Below are positions 22,330 to 34,459 of a stretch of 64,000 bases of DNA, in pieces. Source of the DNA: Ipomoea triloba (lineage: Eukaryota; Streptophyta; Magnoliopsida; Solanales; Convolvulaceae); contig NC_044922.1 in assembly GCF_003576645.1 (NCBI RefSeq), positions 22,256,026 through 22,320,025 of the forward strand. Direction: 5' to 3'. A program made the position numbers and the translations under genes. The notes beneath the pieces are model-generated. The model searched no databases and was not told the DNA's origin. It saw only the letters and a list, made by a program, of their open reading frames with translations. Every line of letters begins with the position of its first letter. Positions within the stretch are counted from its first letter, which is position 1.

Positions 22330-23910
22330 CACTACACCAAAAAGGTTATTTAGCGGCGGTTAATTTGTTACTTAGAGGCGGTTCAAAACCGCCACTAAAC
22401 TATTTAGAGGCGGTTCTCCAACCGTGTCTAAATAGTGTGTCGCAAAGGATTTAGAGGCGGTTTTAGACAAGTGTGGGAATTATTGAATAGCATTGCATTT
22501 AGCGGCGGTTTCAAAACCGCCTCTAAATATAAGGTAGTTTACTTTGCTTTTTGCGGCGGTTTTGAAACCGCCTCTAAATAGAGTAGTTTATTTTGCTTTT
22601 AGTGACAATTCTCTAACCACCACTAAATATAACTATTAGTTTATTCCTTTAAATTTTAGTGACAGTTATTAAGTGTCGCTAATTTTTTTTTTAATTTTGT
22701 GACGGTTATTAAGTATCGCTAAATAATTTATAATTACATTATTATATTTTTATAATTATCATTTAATTATATTTATTAAAAATTCTTTATATTAAAATGT
22801 GTATTGCAATCACAAATAAACTCTATGTACACATTTAATTGGGAAGAAAGTACTAAACACTAATATTTGACAAACTCTAGCAACAAGAAGTGGTGAATCC
22901 ATCAATTCCTCTCATCTTAACATTCAAACAGAAGTGAAAAAAAAAAACATACTAAACACAAACATTTCACAAACTCCATCAACAGCGACAGCAAGAGTGT
23001 TGGGTTGAATCCATCAACAGAAACAGCAAGTGATCATTCACAAACTCCTAGAAGATAACATCAATGTAAAAAAACAAAAAGAAACTCAACACTATCAGTA
23101 ACCATATTTGAAATATCAGACTTACCTACTCTGAAATCAACAAGCACATAAATTATCAGGGACAACTCGAAATTGCTTTAAAACACAAATAGAAACAAGT
23201 TGCTACATGGCAATTAAGTTATATGTCTTTCTAATTTAAGATCCAATAACCTAAAATAATGAGATAATCTTGCTGACAGAAATAATGTGTAATGCAAATG
23301 TTAATGTTCAAAATGGAAGAGGATAGGAGAAAGTGTGGGGTGAAAGGATAAATTAATGTAAGAAAACTAAATAAAAACCAACAAATGGTCTGCTAATGTA
23401 CAAGGAAAATAATACAAATATCTAGAAAGTATTTCCAGAAGAAAAGTCATAAAGCACATTCTCAAATGCTCAAAAACCAGCAAATGGTCTGAATCACTTA
23501 TATACCCTTGCAATCAAACTCCAGGCACAATCTAATATAATTCTTCGAGTATTTAGATAATAGATTTCTTATCTCTAAGAAGGGAATGCATTGCCCTAAC
23601 AGGGATGATTGTATAATTATACCAAGTGTAGCTAGAGTTTTGCATGCAGCATATATAGCACCCTTAAGTCTAAACTATTCAATTTGGTTCTACAAATGTA
23701 ATGTTGTAAGCTGCCTAGTTGAATATTGAAATGTTTAATTTGTCAATGAGCGATATACAACTCAAAAATTTACTCTTTTCTTTATTTTTAGTAATGCTCT
23801 TCTACCTATACAACTCCAAGTGAGGTGTGACATACCATTTGCTTAGATGTGATACATATGTGACACAGAGCCACTAAAGCCAAAACACAAACTGGAAAAT
23901 AAAAAGATAC

Positions 23911-24066
23911 CTGAATTTCAATGACAAAGGCTCGTGATCCATCCAAAACTACAGCAACAACACGCCCTACTAAAACATCATAATCTGAATGCTGTTCACT
24001 TAGAAACATTTCACTAGGGCTTGCAACAGCTTTTAAACCTGATTTTGACTTTTGAAATACACCAAG
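23911..24066 (-). pseudogene. Captured exon of a RadA-type DNA repair gene
   Basis: A 156-nt minus-strand exon (52 codons) is bounded by CTGTCAG upstream and a GTATC donor downstream. It encodes LGVFQKSKSGLKAVASPSEM, FLSEQHSDYDVLVGRVVAVV and LDGSRAFVIEIQ. This matches the part of plant organellar RadA/Sms homologues that follows the recombinase core (LGVFEM-x5-LQAV-NPSE-FLSEQHSD, DGSR-F-IEIQ). The frame is open and splice sites are intact, so capture may be fairly recent. The RecA-like ATPase core is not seen. A possible further exon piece, MLSIIDAILYL at about 24690, resembles the family's VLEHIVDAVLYL, but weakly. Confidence 0.75.
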
Positions 24067-24489
24067 CTGACAGAAAAGAGAAGTTATGTCATCAGATTAC
24101 CCATACGTTCAACACAAAAACATGTTTGCACACAATTAAAGAAAATCACTTCAGTAACTCATTGAGGATGGCCAACCACCCAGTCTAGTTCCTTTTATTT
24201 AATATTTGTTTGTTTTCATCTTTTAGTTAGATCATTTAATAATATTCTCTTTCTTTGAGCCTAATTAAGTAACAAGTTAGAAGCCTAATACATTTGTAAT
24301 GACTATCATTTAAGCTTACCATGTAATCAATCATTTGGATCCTGTATCATGCAAAAAAAATCAACTTAAAGTGTGATTCAGCAAATGAAAGCTCCTACTG
24401 TCAAAAAGGAATGCGAGACATTTATTTTAAAAAGAAAAAGCTTTCTGCATATGAGAGACATTCTTTTTCAGCAGTACAAAAGCAATCAA

Positions 24490-25170
24490 CATTTCTCAGT
24501 TATATCCTCTTGAACCTGCAAATTTTACCTAATTACCTGCAATTCTTTCATTTTCACCAAAGTATTCAGACCTGAACCTGCAATCTCAAAATAAATAATA
24601 AATTTTCAGCAGCATCTCAAAAATAAAGAAATAAATAAACAATTTAAATTAATTTACCTTATGCAAGGACAACCAAATAAAGAATTGCATCAATAATGGA
24701 CAACATATTACCAGAAATTAAATTAGAGCTAGAGTATCCCAGGTGGCGATGGGCAGATAATTCATTCACCATAAGCGCAATTAAAAAATCGTGGCTTCCT
24801 CCGGCTCTGCCGCGCCCTCTTCCGTTGGGGAATAGCCGGCCGCGACGGCGATACGGTTGGAAGAATCCCATTCCGGCGAGAGCATCGCGGAATCGGGGCT
24901 GAGAAAAATCCGACAATAGAGCATTACAGTGCAGGATAAATGCCATATAATTGAGAAATTATGATAAACCGTAAAGAAATAAATTGGAAATGGGTCTCGA
25001 TAGTAAAACCCTAAATATCGTCTCAAAACCAGGAAAAAATGTGGAAAAGAAGGGACGGAATAAATAAAATTGATTCAACACCGCCGAAACTAACTTCTGA
25101 ACAGCTTCATTAGAATCGTTAAAACTCCCATTTGGGGGTAGCTTTCGCATCCATGGAACTGCAAGCAGAA
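24490..25170 (-). other. Possible further captured exons in the CACTA element
   Basis: Several minus-strand segments look exon-like: 24538-24578 lies between CAG and GTAATT, 24780-24900 is GC-rich and encodes Arg/Gly-rich text, and 25094-25160 follows a CTTGCAG acceptor (MRKLPPNGSFNDSNEAVQKL). I do not recognise a family for them. Confidence 0.3.
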
Positions 25171-26238
25171 ATTTATGGATGAAAACACGAAGAGAAAAAT
25201 GAAAATAATAAGAGCTATAAAGGGGAAAATAGGGCAAAACAGAGAAAACAAATGATAGGAATCGACTAAAAAGGAAGGAAAACACGACGGAAATGGCGAT
25301 GGCAACAGAGAGATGGAAGCGAGAAGTTGGAGAACGACAGGAGAGGAGATCTGTTCGGGTGAAGGAAGAATGACAGTAAATAATGGAGTAATTATTATTA
25401 CTGTATTATTTACTGATATAATAGAGTTTTAATTATTTAGTGGCGGTTCCCACAAGTAATTGTGATTAACAATTAATTATTTAAGTTTCAATATTAAATT
25501 AGCGACGGTTTCTATAACCGCCTCAAAATAGTTATTTAGAGGCGGTTATATATAACCGACAGTAAGTATATGTTGCTAAAAACCCATTTTGTTGTAGTGG
25601 CAGAGCCGGCAAGCCCTTATATATGGCGTTGCGTGCAGCCCTTCTCGAACTACCAAACACAGTGCGTGCCTCATGGGCGAAAAATTGCAACGATTTGATG
25701 ACGTACGACATCAATGAACAAACTTCAAACTAACTACTATTGCTAACCTTTAGCAACAATTGCAACAATTCAGTCCCCAACCTTTATGCCTGTTAGCACT
25801 GAAAATTCAAATAACGTTATTGGGCTGTGACTGATAATTGGTTATTCAATTAGTTGCTTTAATTAATTAAATTGGGCTGATATTTATTTAATTGGGTTGA
25901 TTAAATGACCTAATAAATAATTGGTTGGCCTAGTTAATTAATCTAAAGTAATTGTTGTTGAACTGTTGGCCCAAATTCAAGGAATATATTTAATTGAGTT
26001 GGACCAGACTATCAATTGGGCTGCTCAAATTAACGGACTTGGACTTGGTTTGGCCCATCAAAGTACATGTGGATCACATAATTTGTGGAAAGATGTGGGT
26101 ATTATAAAATCAATTCAAAATTATAAAATCATGAACCTGAACATGATGATGTCCAGGTACATTCCTTGAATTTAATTCAAAATATTAAATTAAATTCAAA
26201 GGATGGGGTTTGCTAGGTTTTCTCTACTCCCCCACCAC

Positions 26239-26247
26239 TATAAATAG
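26239..26247 (+). promoter_or_regulatory. LTR TATA box
   Basis: TATAAATAG sits within the short palindrome CCACTATAAATAGTGG. The same text is at 32489-32497 in the 3' LTR, and equivalent TATA boxes occur in the LTRs of the related element at 39.4-51.5 kb. Transcription would start just before the repeat array. Confidence 0.75.
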
Positions 26248-26329
26248 TGGCTTCACTTTGAAGATTAAAGGCATTGAGGATCAGAAGACTTTGAAGCTCT
26301 GAAGATATGCATCTCATCGGGGGCACGCC

Positions 26330-26520
26330 TGCAATTTATTTGCACGAAGGACTCGCTTGCAATTTATTTGCACCCAGCACCTACAATTATTTGCATCGAG
26401 GGACACGCCTGTTAATTATTTGCACCGGGAGGACTCGCCTGCAATTTATTTGCACGAAAGACTTGCTTGCAATTTACTTGCACCGAGCACCTGCAATTAT
26501 TTGCACCGAAGGACTCGGCA
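26330..26520 (+). repeat. TTGCAATTTATTTGCAC tandem repeats
   Basis: Five to six imperfect units of about 34 bp alternate GCAATTTATTTGCAC or GCAATTATTTGCACC with GGACTCGC or GAGCACCT. The same block is at 32585-32775 in the 3' LTR. It precedes the hairpin array. Confidence 0.8.
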
Positions 26521-26526
26521 AGCCTC

Positions 26527-27600
26527 CAGTTCAGCATACTCTAAACTCGGTCTACTTCCAGTTCGGCATACCCCGAACTCGGCATAATTCGGCACGCCTC
26601 CAGTTCAGCATACTCTGAACTCGGTCTACTTCTAGTTCGGCATACCCCGAACTCGGCATAACTCGGCACGCCTCTAGTTCAGCATACTCCGAACTCGGCA
26701 TAACTCGGCACGCCTCTAGTTCAGCATACTCTGAACTCGGCATAACTCGGCACGCCTCTAGTTCAGCATACTCTGAACTCGGTCTACTTCCAGTTCGGCA
26801 TACCCCGAACTCGGCATAACTCGGCATAATTCGGCATGCCTCCAATTCAGCATACTCTGAACTCGGTCTACTTCCAGTTCGGTATACCCCGAACTCGGCA
26901 TAATTCGACACGCCTCCAGTTCAGCATACTCTGAACTCGGTCTACTTCTAGTTCGGCATACCCCGAACTCGGCATAACTCGGCACGCCTCTAGTTCAGCA
27001 TACTCCGAACTCGGCATAACTCGGCACGCCTCTAGTTCAGCATACTCTGAACTCGGCATAACTCGGCACGCCTCTAGTTCAGCATACTCTAAACTCGGTC
27101 TACTTCCAGTTCGGCATACCCCGAACTCGGCATAACTCGGCACGCCTCCAGTTCAGCATACTCTGAACTCGGTCTACTTCCAGTTCGGCATAGCCCGAAC
27201 TCGGCATAATTCGGCACGCATCCAGTTCAGCATACTCTGAACTCGGTCTACTTCCAGTTCAGCATACTCTGAACTTGGCATAACTCGGCCTACTTCCAGT
27301 TCGGCATACTCCAAACTCGGCATAGCTCGGCATACCTCCAGTTCAGCATACTCTAAACTCGGCCTACTTCTAGTTCGGCATACCCCGAACTCGGCATATC
27401 TCGGCATAACTCGGCATAGCTCGGCAGAACCTGGCATAGCTCGGCAGAACTCGGCATAGCCCGGCATAACTCGGCACGCCTCCAGTTCGGCATACTCCGA
27501 ACTCGGCACAACAAGGCATACTTCCAGTTTAGCATACTCTGAACTCGGCACACTTCCAATTCGACATATTCTGAATTCGACACACGTCAAGTCGGCATAC
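26527..27600 (+). repeat. Hairpin-forming tandem array in the LTR
   Basis: Units of about 42 and 74 bp are built from two modules. One is AGTTCAGCATACTCTGAACT, the other AGTTCGGCATACCCCGAACT; each can fold as a 7-bp stem with a 6-nt loop. Linkers are GCCTC, GGTCTACTTCC and GGCATAACTCGGCAC. The A/T and G/C versions change on both sides of the stem in most units, though mismatched copies also occur. The array lies downstream of the TATA box, so it would be transcribed. The 3' LTR has a shorter array at 32779-33460. Confidence 0.88.
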
Positions 27601-27730
27601 TTCTAGTAGAGAATCAGAGGACTTCTATACAGAGATTGTACCCTTTTTCGTTTGATACACACTACTTATTGTAACCGATATACTTTGAATTTTGAATATA
27701 TACAATTCAAATATTTCGCGTTTACATATT

Positions 27731-27749
27731 TTGGCACGCCCAGTGGGAC
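27731..27749 (+). other. Primer binding site
   Basis: TTGGCACGCCCAGTGGGAC begins 4 nt after the 5' LTR. A near-identical site in reverse is at 40249-40267 next to the internal LTR of the other Ty3 element, which supports the reading. Confidence 0.8.
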
Positions 27750-27800
27750 AACTCTGCCTCCCATCTCTCTACTACTAAACTACTTCTACCAACGCATTCA

Positions 27801-30800
27801 ATGGCATTAAACAGCCCCATGTTCAGGAGGACCTATGCCCAAGCTACCAATTCCAAGTCTGCACCTCTAGCTAGCTCCGGTGCTGCTTAGAAGGCGCAAG
27901 GTCCACTGACTAGGAACCGCGTCAAGAGCTCGGGGGTCCAACTGCTTGAACCTCTTGACATGGCTCAAAGAGTGGTTCGAAGAATCAACAATGCCCCAGC
28001 TGCCCCAAAGGCAACTACCTATGCTGGGAGTCCGCCCTCTCCTAAGGGAGCTACCGATAGTAGTAGTCCAACTTCTATGCAGGGGAACGCCAGTAGCGGG
28101 AGTACTTCCCCCGTATCCCCGCCACATCCATTATGGAAGGCTACGCCTGAGTGGACGCATGTCTACAATGTCATGCCTGCCATGGCAACTAACACTGAGT
28201 CTGTGGAAGAGCAATTAGCTAGAATTGCTAAGACTCTTGAAGGAATGACTATACTCCTTCAAAACCAAGATAAACGGATCAACACCCTTGATGATAAGGT
28301 AGGAAGCATCATGGAGGGGCAAGGAAGTCGTGCTCCAGGAAAGCAGCCCGAGGGGCAAGAAGAGGTTGTTCAGCAACCACAACCTCCTACTAGCTCTGCA
28401 GTGGGAGAAACTACTTCTCACTTGCCTGCAACTGAGAAAACTATACCAATCACCGAAGGTATGATACCGGTGGATCAATTGAACGACTACATAATGGGGT
28501 AATCAAAGGCAAGTTGGATGGAAGCCAATCCTCATATTCCTATGCTAAGCCCTACACACAAAGGATTGAGGAGTTGAAAATGCCCTTCGGATATCAACCT
28601 CCTAAGTTCCAACAGTTTGATAGCAAGGGAAATCCTCGACAGCACATTACCCACTTTGTGGAAACATGCAATGATGCAGGGACTTATGGCGACCTGTTGG
28701 TAAAGCAGTTTGTCCATTCCTTAAAGGGAATTGCTTTTGATTGGTACACGGACCTCGAGCCCGGCTGCATTGATAATTGGCACGATATGGAGCGTGAGTT
28801 CTTAACTCGCTTTTATAGTACAAGGAGAACCGTAAGCTTCTTGGAACTCACCACCACTGTCTAGTGGGAAGGCGAACGCGCCAGTGCTTACATTGAAAGG
28901 TGGAGGGAATTGTGCCTAAACTGCAAGGAGAGGATATCTCAAACTTCTACTATAGAGATGTGCATCCAAGGCATGTACTTCGAACTCTCCTATATCCTAC
29001 AAGGGATTAAGCCAAAGTCCTTCGAGGAGTTGTGCAGTCGTGCTCACGACATGGAGTTGAGCATCGAAGCTAGGGGAGAGCTCAATGTATTAAACTTTCC
29101 CAACTCCTCCAAAGCTCCTGCAAATCAAGAATTCAAGAGAGGTAATAAACCCTTTCCAAAACAAGAAAATGAAGCAATGACTGTGAAGACTACACCAATA
29201 ACAGTCTTCACTAAAGCAAATGAAAGGCCTAGGCTGAGACCATTTTCTGGCCCGTCAAGGGGAGGTAAAAGGCCGACTCTTGAAGAGAGACAGGAGAAAG
29301 CGTATCATTTTTTGGATTCTGATGTATCTCCTATGTTTGATGAGCTACTCAAACACAGGCTCATTCAATTGCCCGAGATGAGACGCCCTGATGAGGCTTC
29401 AAGGGTGAATGACCCAAATTATTGCAAGTACCATCGCCTTCTTGGTCATCCAATTGAGCAGTGTTTTATCTTCAAGGATAAAGTTATGGCACTGGCCAGA
29501 GACGGGAAAATTGAGCTTGCTGATGCTAACGCAAGCGCAAATCAAATCTCAATTACACTTGGACGGTTTGCTCCTTTGTGTACTGAGAAGGAATATGGGA
29601 GGCAACGAAAGCGTCCATTCCCGTTCACTGTTAAACGTGATGTTGGTCAAAGTGCAAACCCACAGCAAAATGATAGCACATCTGAAGGAAAATGGGTGAT
29701 TGTCACTCATAGAAAGAAGAAAAGTGAGCCTGTGAGATATCCAAGGCACACAGTGAATAATTGGGTTGCAAAAACCTCAACAAATGGTCATGCCCGTAGA
29801 TCAAAGATGAAGGGGCATGTCAAGCAGACACGAGCACCAGTTCCCTTGGTTCAATATATTCCAAAGGGATTTAATCTACAAGGGGCAGGCAATATTAGCT
29901 CCTGCCTAAATACCAATGACAAGCAAGTGGATGTAGGAGAATGTTCATCTCCTAAACACACCGAAAACGAGGAAGTGCAAATGAATAGGGCAGCTTCCTA
30001 CTCTGCAGAAATTACCTTCAAGGATGAAGATTTGTTACTTGGAGGTGCGCCACACAATTGCCCACTGTTTGTCGAAGGCTACACACAGGGGCAAAAGCTC
30101 AAAAGAATTCTAGTTGATCAAGGCTCAGCAGTTAACATCTTATCCCTTCGAGCCCTAAAAGACCTTGGTAGATCTACAGATGATCTCGTCCAAAGTCGTC
30201 TAATGATACAAGGCTTTAACCAAGGAGGGCAGAGGGCAATCGGCGTCATCAACCTCGACTTAAGAGTTGGAGGCCTAAGTTCAAGTGTCGTTTGCCATGT
30301 TATAGATGCAAGGCCATCTTATAACTTGTTACTCGGAAGGCCTTGGATACATAAAAATGGGGTGGTTCCCTCGTCTTGGCATCAATGCTTCATATATGAA
30401 AAGAACGGCGTGATTGAAAAGGTAGTCGCCGATGAAAGCCCGTTCGTAGAGGCTGAGTCTTACTTTGCGGATGCAAAGTTCTACATAAAGAAACAGGTCT
30501 TCGTGGAAGATGTCCAGAAAAGCAATGACAACCTGCATTCCCAACTAAAGTCAAAGGGAAAGGAAGCTGTGGAATCGGATCAACACACTACAAAGCTCAT
30601 CTTCCCGCTTGCAAGAATTGACACACTTAAAATAGATGAAGCGGACCAAGTCTTGCCCACCAAGCGTACTGAGGGTTTTGACCCTAACGCTTATAAGCTC
30701 CTAGCTAAAGCTGGCTATAATCCTAATGAGCCTTGGAAGTTGGGAACGCTTATCCCCGAAGCCGGTGGCAGAGGCAAGGCAAATCAACAAGATCCCCATG

Positions 30801-30898
30801 TACGCAAAGGGTTGGGTTATGTTCCCCCTAAACCTGTGCGAATATTTATAAACAGGGCTGCGAGCAATTGTATCTCGACCCGAGTCATGGAAAGTTAA
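27801..30898 (+). pseudogene. Ty3/gypsy gag and protease, broken
   Basis: The gag frame starts at ATG 27801 (MALNSPMFRRTYAQATNSK). Lesions are a TAG at 27888-27890, a small deletion at about 28497 that shifts the frame, and a TAG at 28862-28864. The capsid region reads GYQPPKFQQFDSKGNPRQHI, FDWYTDLEPGCIDNWHDMER and FLTRFYSTRRTVSFLELT. The part from 28910 to 30898 is open for 662 codons and contains a zinc-binding-like KYHRLLGHPIEQCF segment and the protease active site VDQGSAVNILSLRAL, with Gln in place of the usual Thr after the catalytic Asp, as in the intact relative. The frame ends shortly after NRAASNCIST, where the relative continues to RT. Confidence 0.9.
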
Positions 30899-32040
30899 TG
30901 AATGACTCATCCACCAAAAATGCAGCACGTGGTTAAACTGCTAACGCATCTCGCTTTGTCTATGGGTGGGCCCAAATCATAGGCGCTCCTGGCCCGCATG
31001 AGTTTAAACTGTGAACGGCTTTACCTAAAAAAGAAAAACATTTGAACTACGTTTGACTTGATCTCCTTTATAGGAGTACGTAGGCAGCTTAGAAATCAAA
31101 TTATCTAAGTTCAGTCATAACAAAAACAAATCCAATTCATGTTGCAACTGTGGTATATCAAGACAATCGTTCAACGGGTCAAGGCAAAGATGAACGATTG
31201 TTAAAAGACAAGCGCACAAATGAAAGTATTGACATTATCATGAGTTGGGAAAAAGAAACGATAAAAGTCTTGCTACCAAAGGAACAGAACATCAGTCAAC
31301 AAAAGCCTAAAGCTAAACATGCTATCTTTACATGTTTCTAAGCTTCCCTTCGCCTGATTCAGTCAACTCTGAAATGCGAGAAACTTTCGCCTCGGCATTT
31401 GAAACTACAGTCTCATCATTGACTAAATCTTTGATAGCCTCAACAATAGAAGTATCACAATCACATGCATTTTGACTGATAAGTTGGGACAAACCCTTTA
31501 TGAGATTTTAAAAGGAGGAAGCTAAAAGAGGTTCCTTGACATGAGTCGAAACTGTCTCGTGTTTTTTTCAAGACTCCTTAGCACGAGACTCGTGAAATCA
31601 AGTTGTTACCCCAATTCTTATCGAATTTTAATTTTGTGGATCGGGTGGAAAGAAAGCATTAGTATGGTTTGCCATGGAAATAATTGGTTACTATAAGTCA
31701 TGATGAGATAAGGACTGTGTCCCTAAGGAAATATGACCAAAATTGAGCGTGATGAGCTATGGTTCAATTTTCTAATTTTGAGGAATTAATTTTGGCCAAA
31801 TTGAAATTAAATTTGGCTAAAGTTAGGAGAGGAAAATGAAACAGACCTCTAATAGAATTGTGAACACAATTGGGCTGTTGGATATGGATTTTTAGGGCCT
31901 TTTTTTCAGTCAAAATATAAATTATTGGGCTGCTCCCTGCAAATATGCACTGCAAATTTGGACTCTTGGGCAACTATTAATTTCGAGACTTCCTTCTCTT
32001 TGCATTTGAAGCACGCCAAACAAGTCTCAAAGGGGCAATT
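30899..32040 (+). other. 3' region and polypurine tract of the non-autonomous Ty3 element
   Basis: Non-coding. A segment at about 30985-31100 (GGCCCGCATGAGTTTAAACT, ACGTTTGACTTGATCTCC, GTACGTAGGCAGCTTAG) matches in sense orientation the region just after pol of the Tat element (minus strand, 43905-44030). This places the deletion of RT to integrase between 30885 and 30985. The run CTCAAAGGGGCAATT ends at the 3' LTR and is the purine tract. Confidence 0.75.
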
Positions 32041-33592
32041 TGTTAGCACTGAAAATTCAAATAACGTTATTGGGTTGTGACTGATAATTGGTTATTCAAT
32101 TAATTGCTTTAATTAATTAAATTGGGCTGATATTTATTTAATTGGGTTGATTAAATGACCTAATAAATAATTGGTTGGCCTAGTTAATTAATCTAAAGTA
32201 ATTGTTGTTGAACTGTTGGCCCAAATTCAAGGAATATATTTAATTGAGTTGGACCAGACTATCAATTGGGCTGCTCAAATTAACGGGCTTGGACTTGGTT
32301 TGGCCCATCAAAGTACATGTGGATCACATAATTTGTGGAAAGATGTGGGTATTATAAAATCAATTCAAAATTATAAAATCATGAACATGAACATGATGAT
32401 GTCCAGGTACATTCCTTGAATTTAATTCAAAATATTAAATTAAATTCAAAGGATGCGGTTTGTTAGATTTTCTCTACTCCCCCACCACTATAAATAGTGG
32501 CTTCACTTTGAAGATTAAAGGCATTGATGGCATTGAGGATCAGAAGACTTTGAAGCTCTGAAGATCTGCATCTCACCGGGGGCACGCCTACAATTTATTT
32601 GCACGAAGGACTCGCTTGCAATTTATTTGCACCGAGCACCTGCAATTATTTGCATCGAGGGACACGCTTGCAATTTATTTGCACCGGGAGGACTCGCCTG
32701 CAATTTATTTGCACGAAAGACTCGCTTGCAATTTACTTGCACCGAGCACCTGAAATTATTTGCACCGAAGGACTCGGCAAGCCTCCAGTTCAGCATACTC
32801 TGAACTCGGTCTTCCAGTTCGGCATACCCCGAACTCGGCATAACTCGGCATAATTCGGCACGCCTCCAATTCAGCATACTCTGAACTCGGTCTACTTCCA
32901 GTTCGGCATACCCCGAACTCGGCATAACTCGGCACACCTCCAGTTCAGCATACTCTGAACTCGGTCTACTTCCAGTTCGGCATACCCCGAACTCGGCATA
33001 ACTCGGCACGCCTCCAGTTCAGCATACTCTGAACTCGGTCTACTTCCAGTTCGGCATACCCCGAACTCGGCATAACTCGGCACGCCTCCAGTTCAGCATA
33101 CTCTGAACTCGGTCTACTTCCAGTTCAACATACTCTGAACTTGGCATCACTCGACCTACTTCCAGTTCGGCATACTCCGAACTCGGCATAGCTCGGCATA
33201 CCTCCAGTTCAGCATACTCTAAACTCGGCCTACTTCTAGTTCGGCATACCCCGAACTCGGCATATCTCGGCATAACTCGGCATAGCTCGGCAGAACCCGG
33301 CATAGCTCGGCAGAACTCGGCATAGCCCGGCATAACTCGGCACGCCTCCAGTTCGGCATACTCCGAACTCGGCACAACAAGGCATACTTCCAGTTTAGCA
33401 TACTCTGAACTCGGCACACTTCCAATTCGACATATTCTGAATTCGACACACTTCAAGTCGGCATACTTCTAGTAGAGAATCAGAGGACTTCTATACAGAG
33501 ATTGTACCCTTTTTCGTTTGATACACACTACTTATTGTAACCGATATACTTTGAATTTTGAATATATACAATTCAAATATTTCGCGTTTACA
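32041..33592 (+). repeat. 3' LTR (1552 bp)
   Basis: It pairs with 25791-27726 and is followed by ATGCC. It has the same TATA box and a shorter hairpin array (32779-33460). Confidence 0.92.
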
Positions 33593-33597
33593 ATGCC

Positions 33598-34450
33598 AAA
33601 AAAGCTAGCATGCATGCATGCATGGTGTTGCACGGTCGACAACGGATCCGTAGCGATAGATGCGTGACAACAACAGTTGGACCTCTCCGGCATTAGGAAA
33701 AACGTAACGCATGCCCGCAGATCAGATCTATTTCTGTTTTCACGGACTAACTCCAGATCGAGAAGATAGATGCATGGACCACCGTACCACAAGACTTCCA
33801 TGCTCCGGTGACTGAAAATGCCACCCGTCATATAGCACAACACTGGTGCTCAATCACACTTCCTCCGGCGACCACACATGGCAACATAAAAAACTATTCG
33901 CTATTCATCCCAAATCATAACCTTTCTTATTAATCATTCCAACTCTACTATTCTATTTTCTTTGAATGATTCCAATAAGTAGAAAATCCTAAGCCTAGAC
34001 AATGAAATAAATTATTACAACTAAAATTTCTAACTTTTGTTCTACCTTAACATTTAGTTTTTTTTTTTTTACTTCTTTATCTGTTTTTATATTTTTTAAT
34101 TTATTTATTTGAATTAATTTTTTAATTTTTTAATTGTATAAGGGTTTTCAGTATATATGATATATTTAAAATTTTGTATTCGGTTCGGAATGTTAATTTT
34201 TGTCCCACAGACGATTTTGAAGTGAATATTAATTTATGAAATTATATTTTTATTAGTTTATGAATTTATATTTTAAATTCTAAATTATTTTATTTTTATT
34301 TAAAATCAAAATTATAATTATAAATTAAAGTTTAAATTATTAATTATAGAAAAGTGAATAAAGTAATAGATTATGTGCAGGAATGTGGAGGAGTAGAGCC
34401 ACAATATGAGGGTAGAGTATATGGTTATGTGGAGGAATTGGGCCTACAAA
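33598..34450. other. Non-coding stretch
   Basis: No gene or recognisable element is seen. The part from about 34050 to 34350 is very AT-rich. A GCATGCATGCATGCATG run lies at 33607-33625. Confidence 0.6.
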
Positions 34451-34459
34451 ATGGAGAGA

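Larger units (their letters stand above)
22330..25599. mobile_element. CACTA (En/Spm-type) transposon, non-autonomous, with captured gene fragment
   Basis: The element starts CACTACACCAAAAAGG and ends with the inverted form (CCATTTTGTTGTAGTG). The 3-bp duplication GCA flanks it (22327-22329 and 25600-25602). Both ends carry subterminal repeats of the types GAGGCGGTT and AACCGCC, in both orientations (22350-22700 and 25436-25560), as is normal for CACTA transposase binding regions. At 3.27 kb it has no recognisable transposase. The interior contains a spliced-gene fragment (RadA exon, 23911-24066) and a GC-rich segment (24780-24900), so it resembles gene-capturing CACTA elements. Confidence 0.9.
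25791..27726 (+). repeat. 5' LTR (1936 bp)
   Basis: It is 384 bp longer than the 3' LTR; the difference lies mainly in the number of units in the repeat array at 26527-27600. Outside the array the two LTRs are nearly identical. Confidence 0.92.
25791..33592 (+). mobile_element. Non-autonomous Ty3/gypsy (Tat-type) retrotransposon, gag-protease only
   Basis: LTRs at 25791-27726 and 32041-33592 begin TGTTAGCACTGAAAATTC and end GCGTTTACA, with the target duplication ATGCC (25786-25790 and 33593-33597). A primer binding site, gag and protease follow; then the frame leaves the family sequence exactly where the related element at 39435-51528 continues into reverse transcriptase. RT, RNase H and integrase are absent. 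About 1.1 kb of 3' sequence and a purine tract precede the 3' LTR. The element would depend on an autonomous relative for transposition; the Tat element at 39435-51528 is such a relative by gag similarity. Confidence 0.92.

Noticed and set aside
24659..24946. Arg/Gly-rich 95-codon frame in the CACTA element as a gene
   Set aside because: It has no recognised family and lies in a captured, GC-rich segment; kept only as a possible exon.
26527..27600. A CRISPR-like array
   Set aside because: The repeats are adjacent modules without unique spacers, lie in an LTR of a plant retrotransposon, and are duplicated in the other LTR.
26527..33456. Minus-strand frames with repeats like YAELEACRVMPS
   Set aside because: They are translations of the hairpin repeat array in the LTRs, whose unit length allows long open frames. 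No protein is implied.
33598..33843. A coding frame next to the Ty3 element
   Set aside because: The frame begins inside the LTR and has no recognisable motif.
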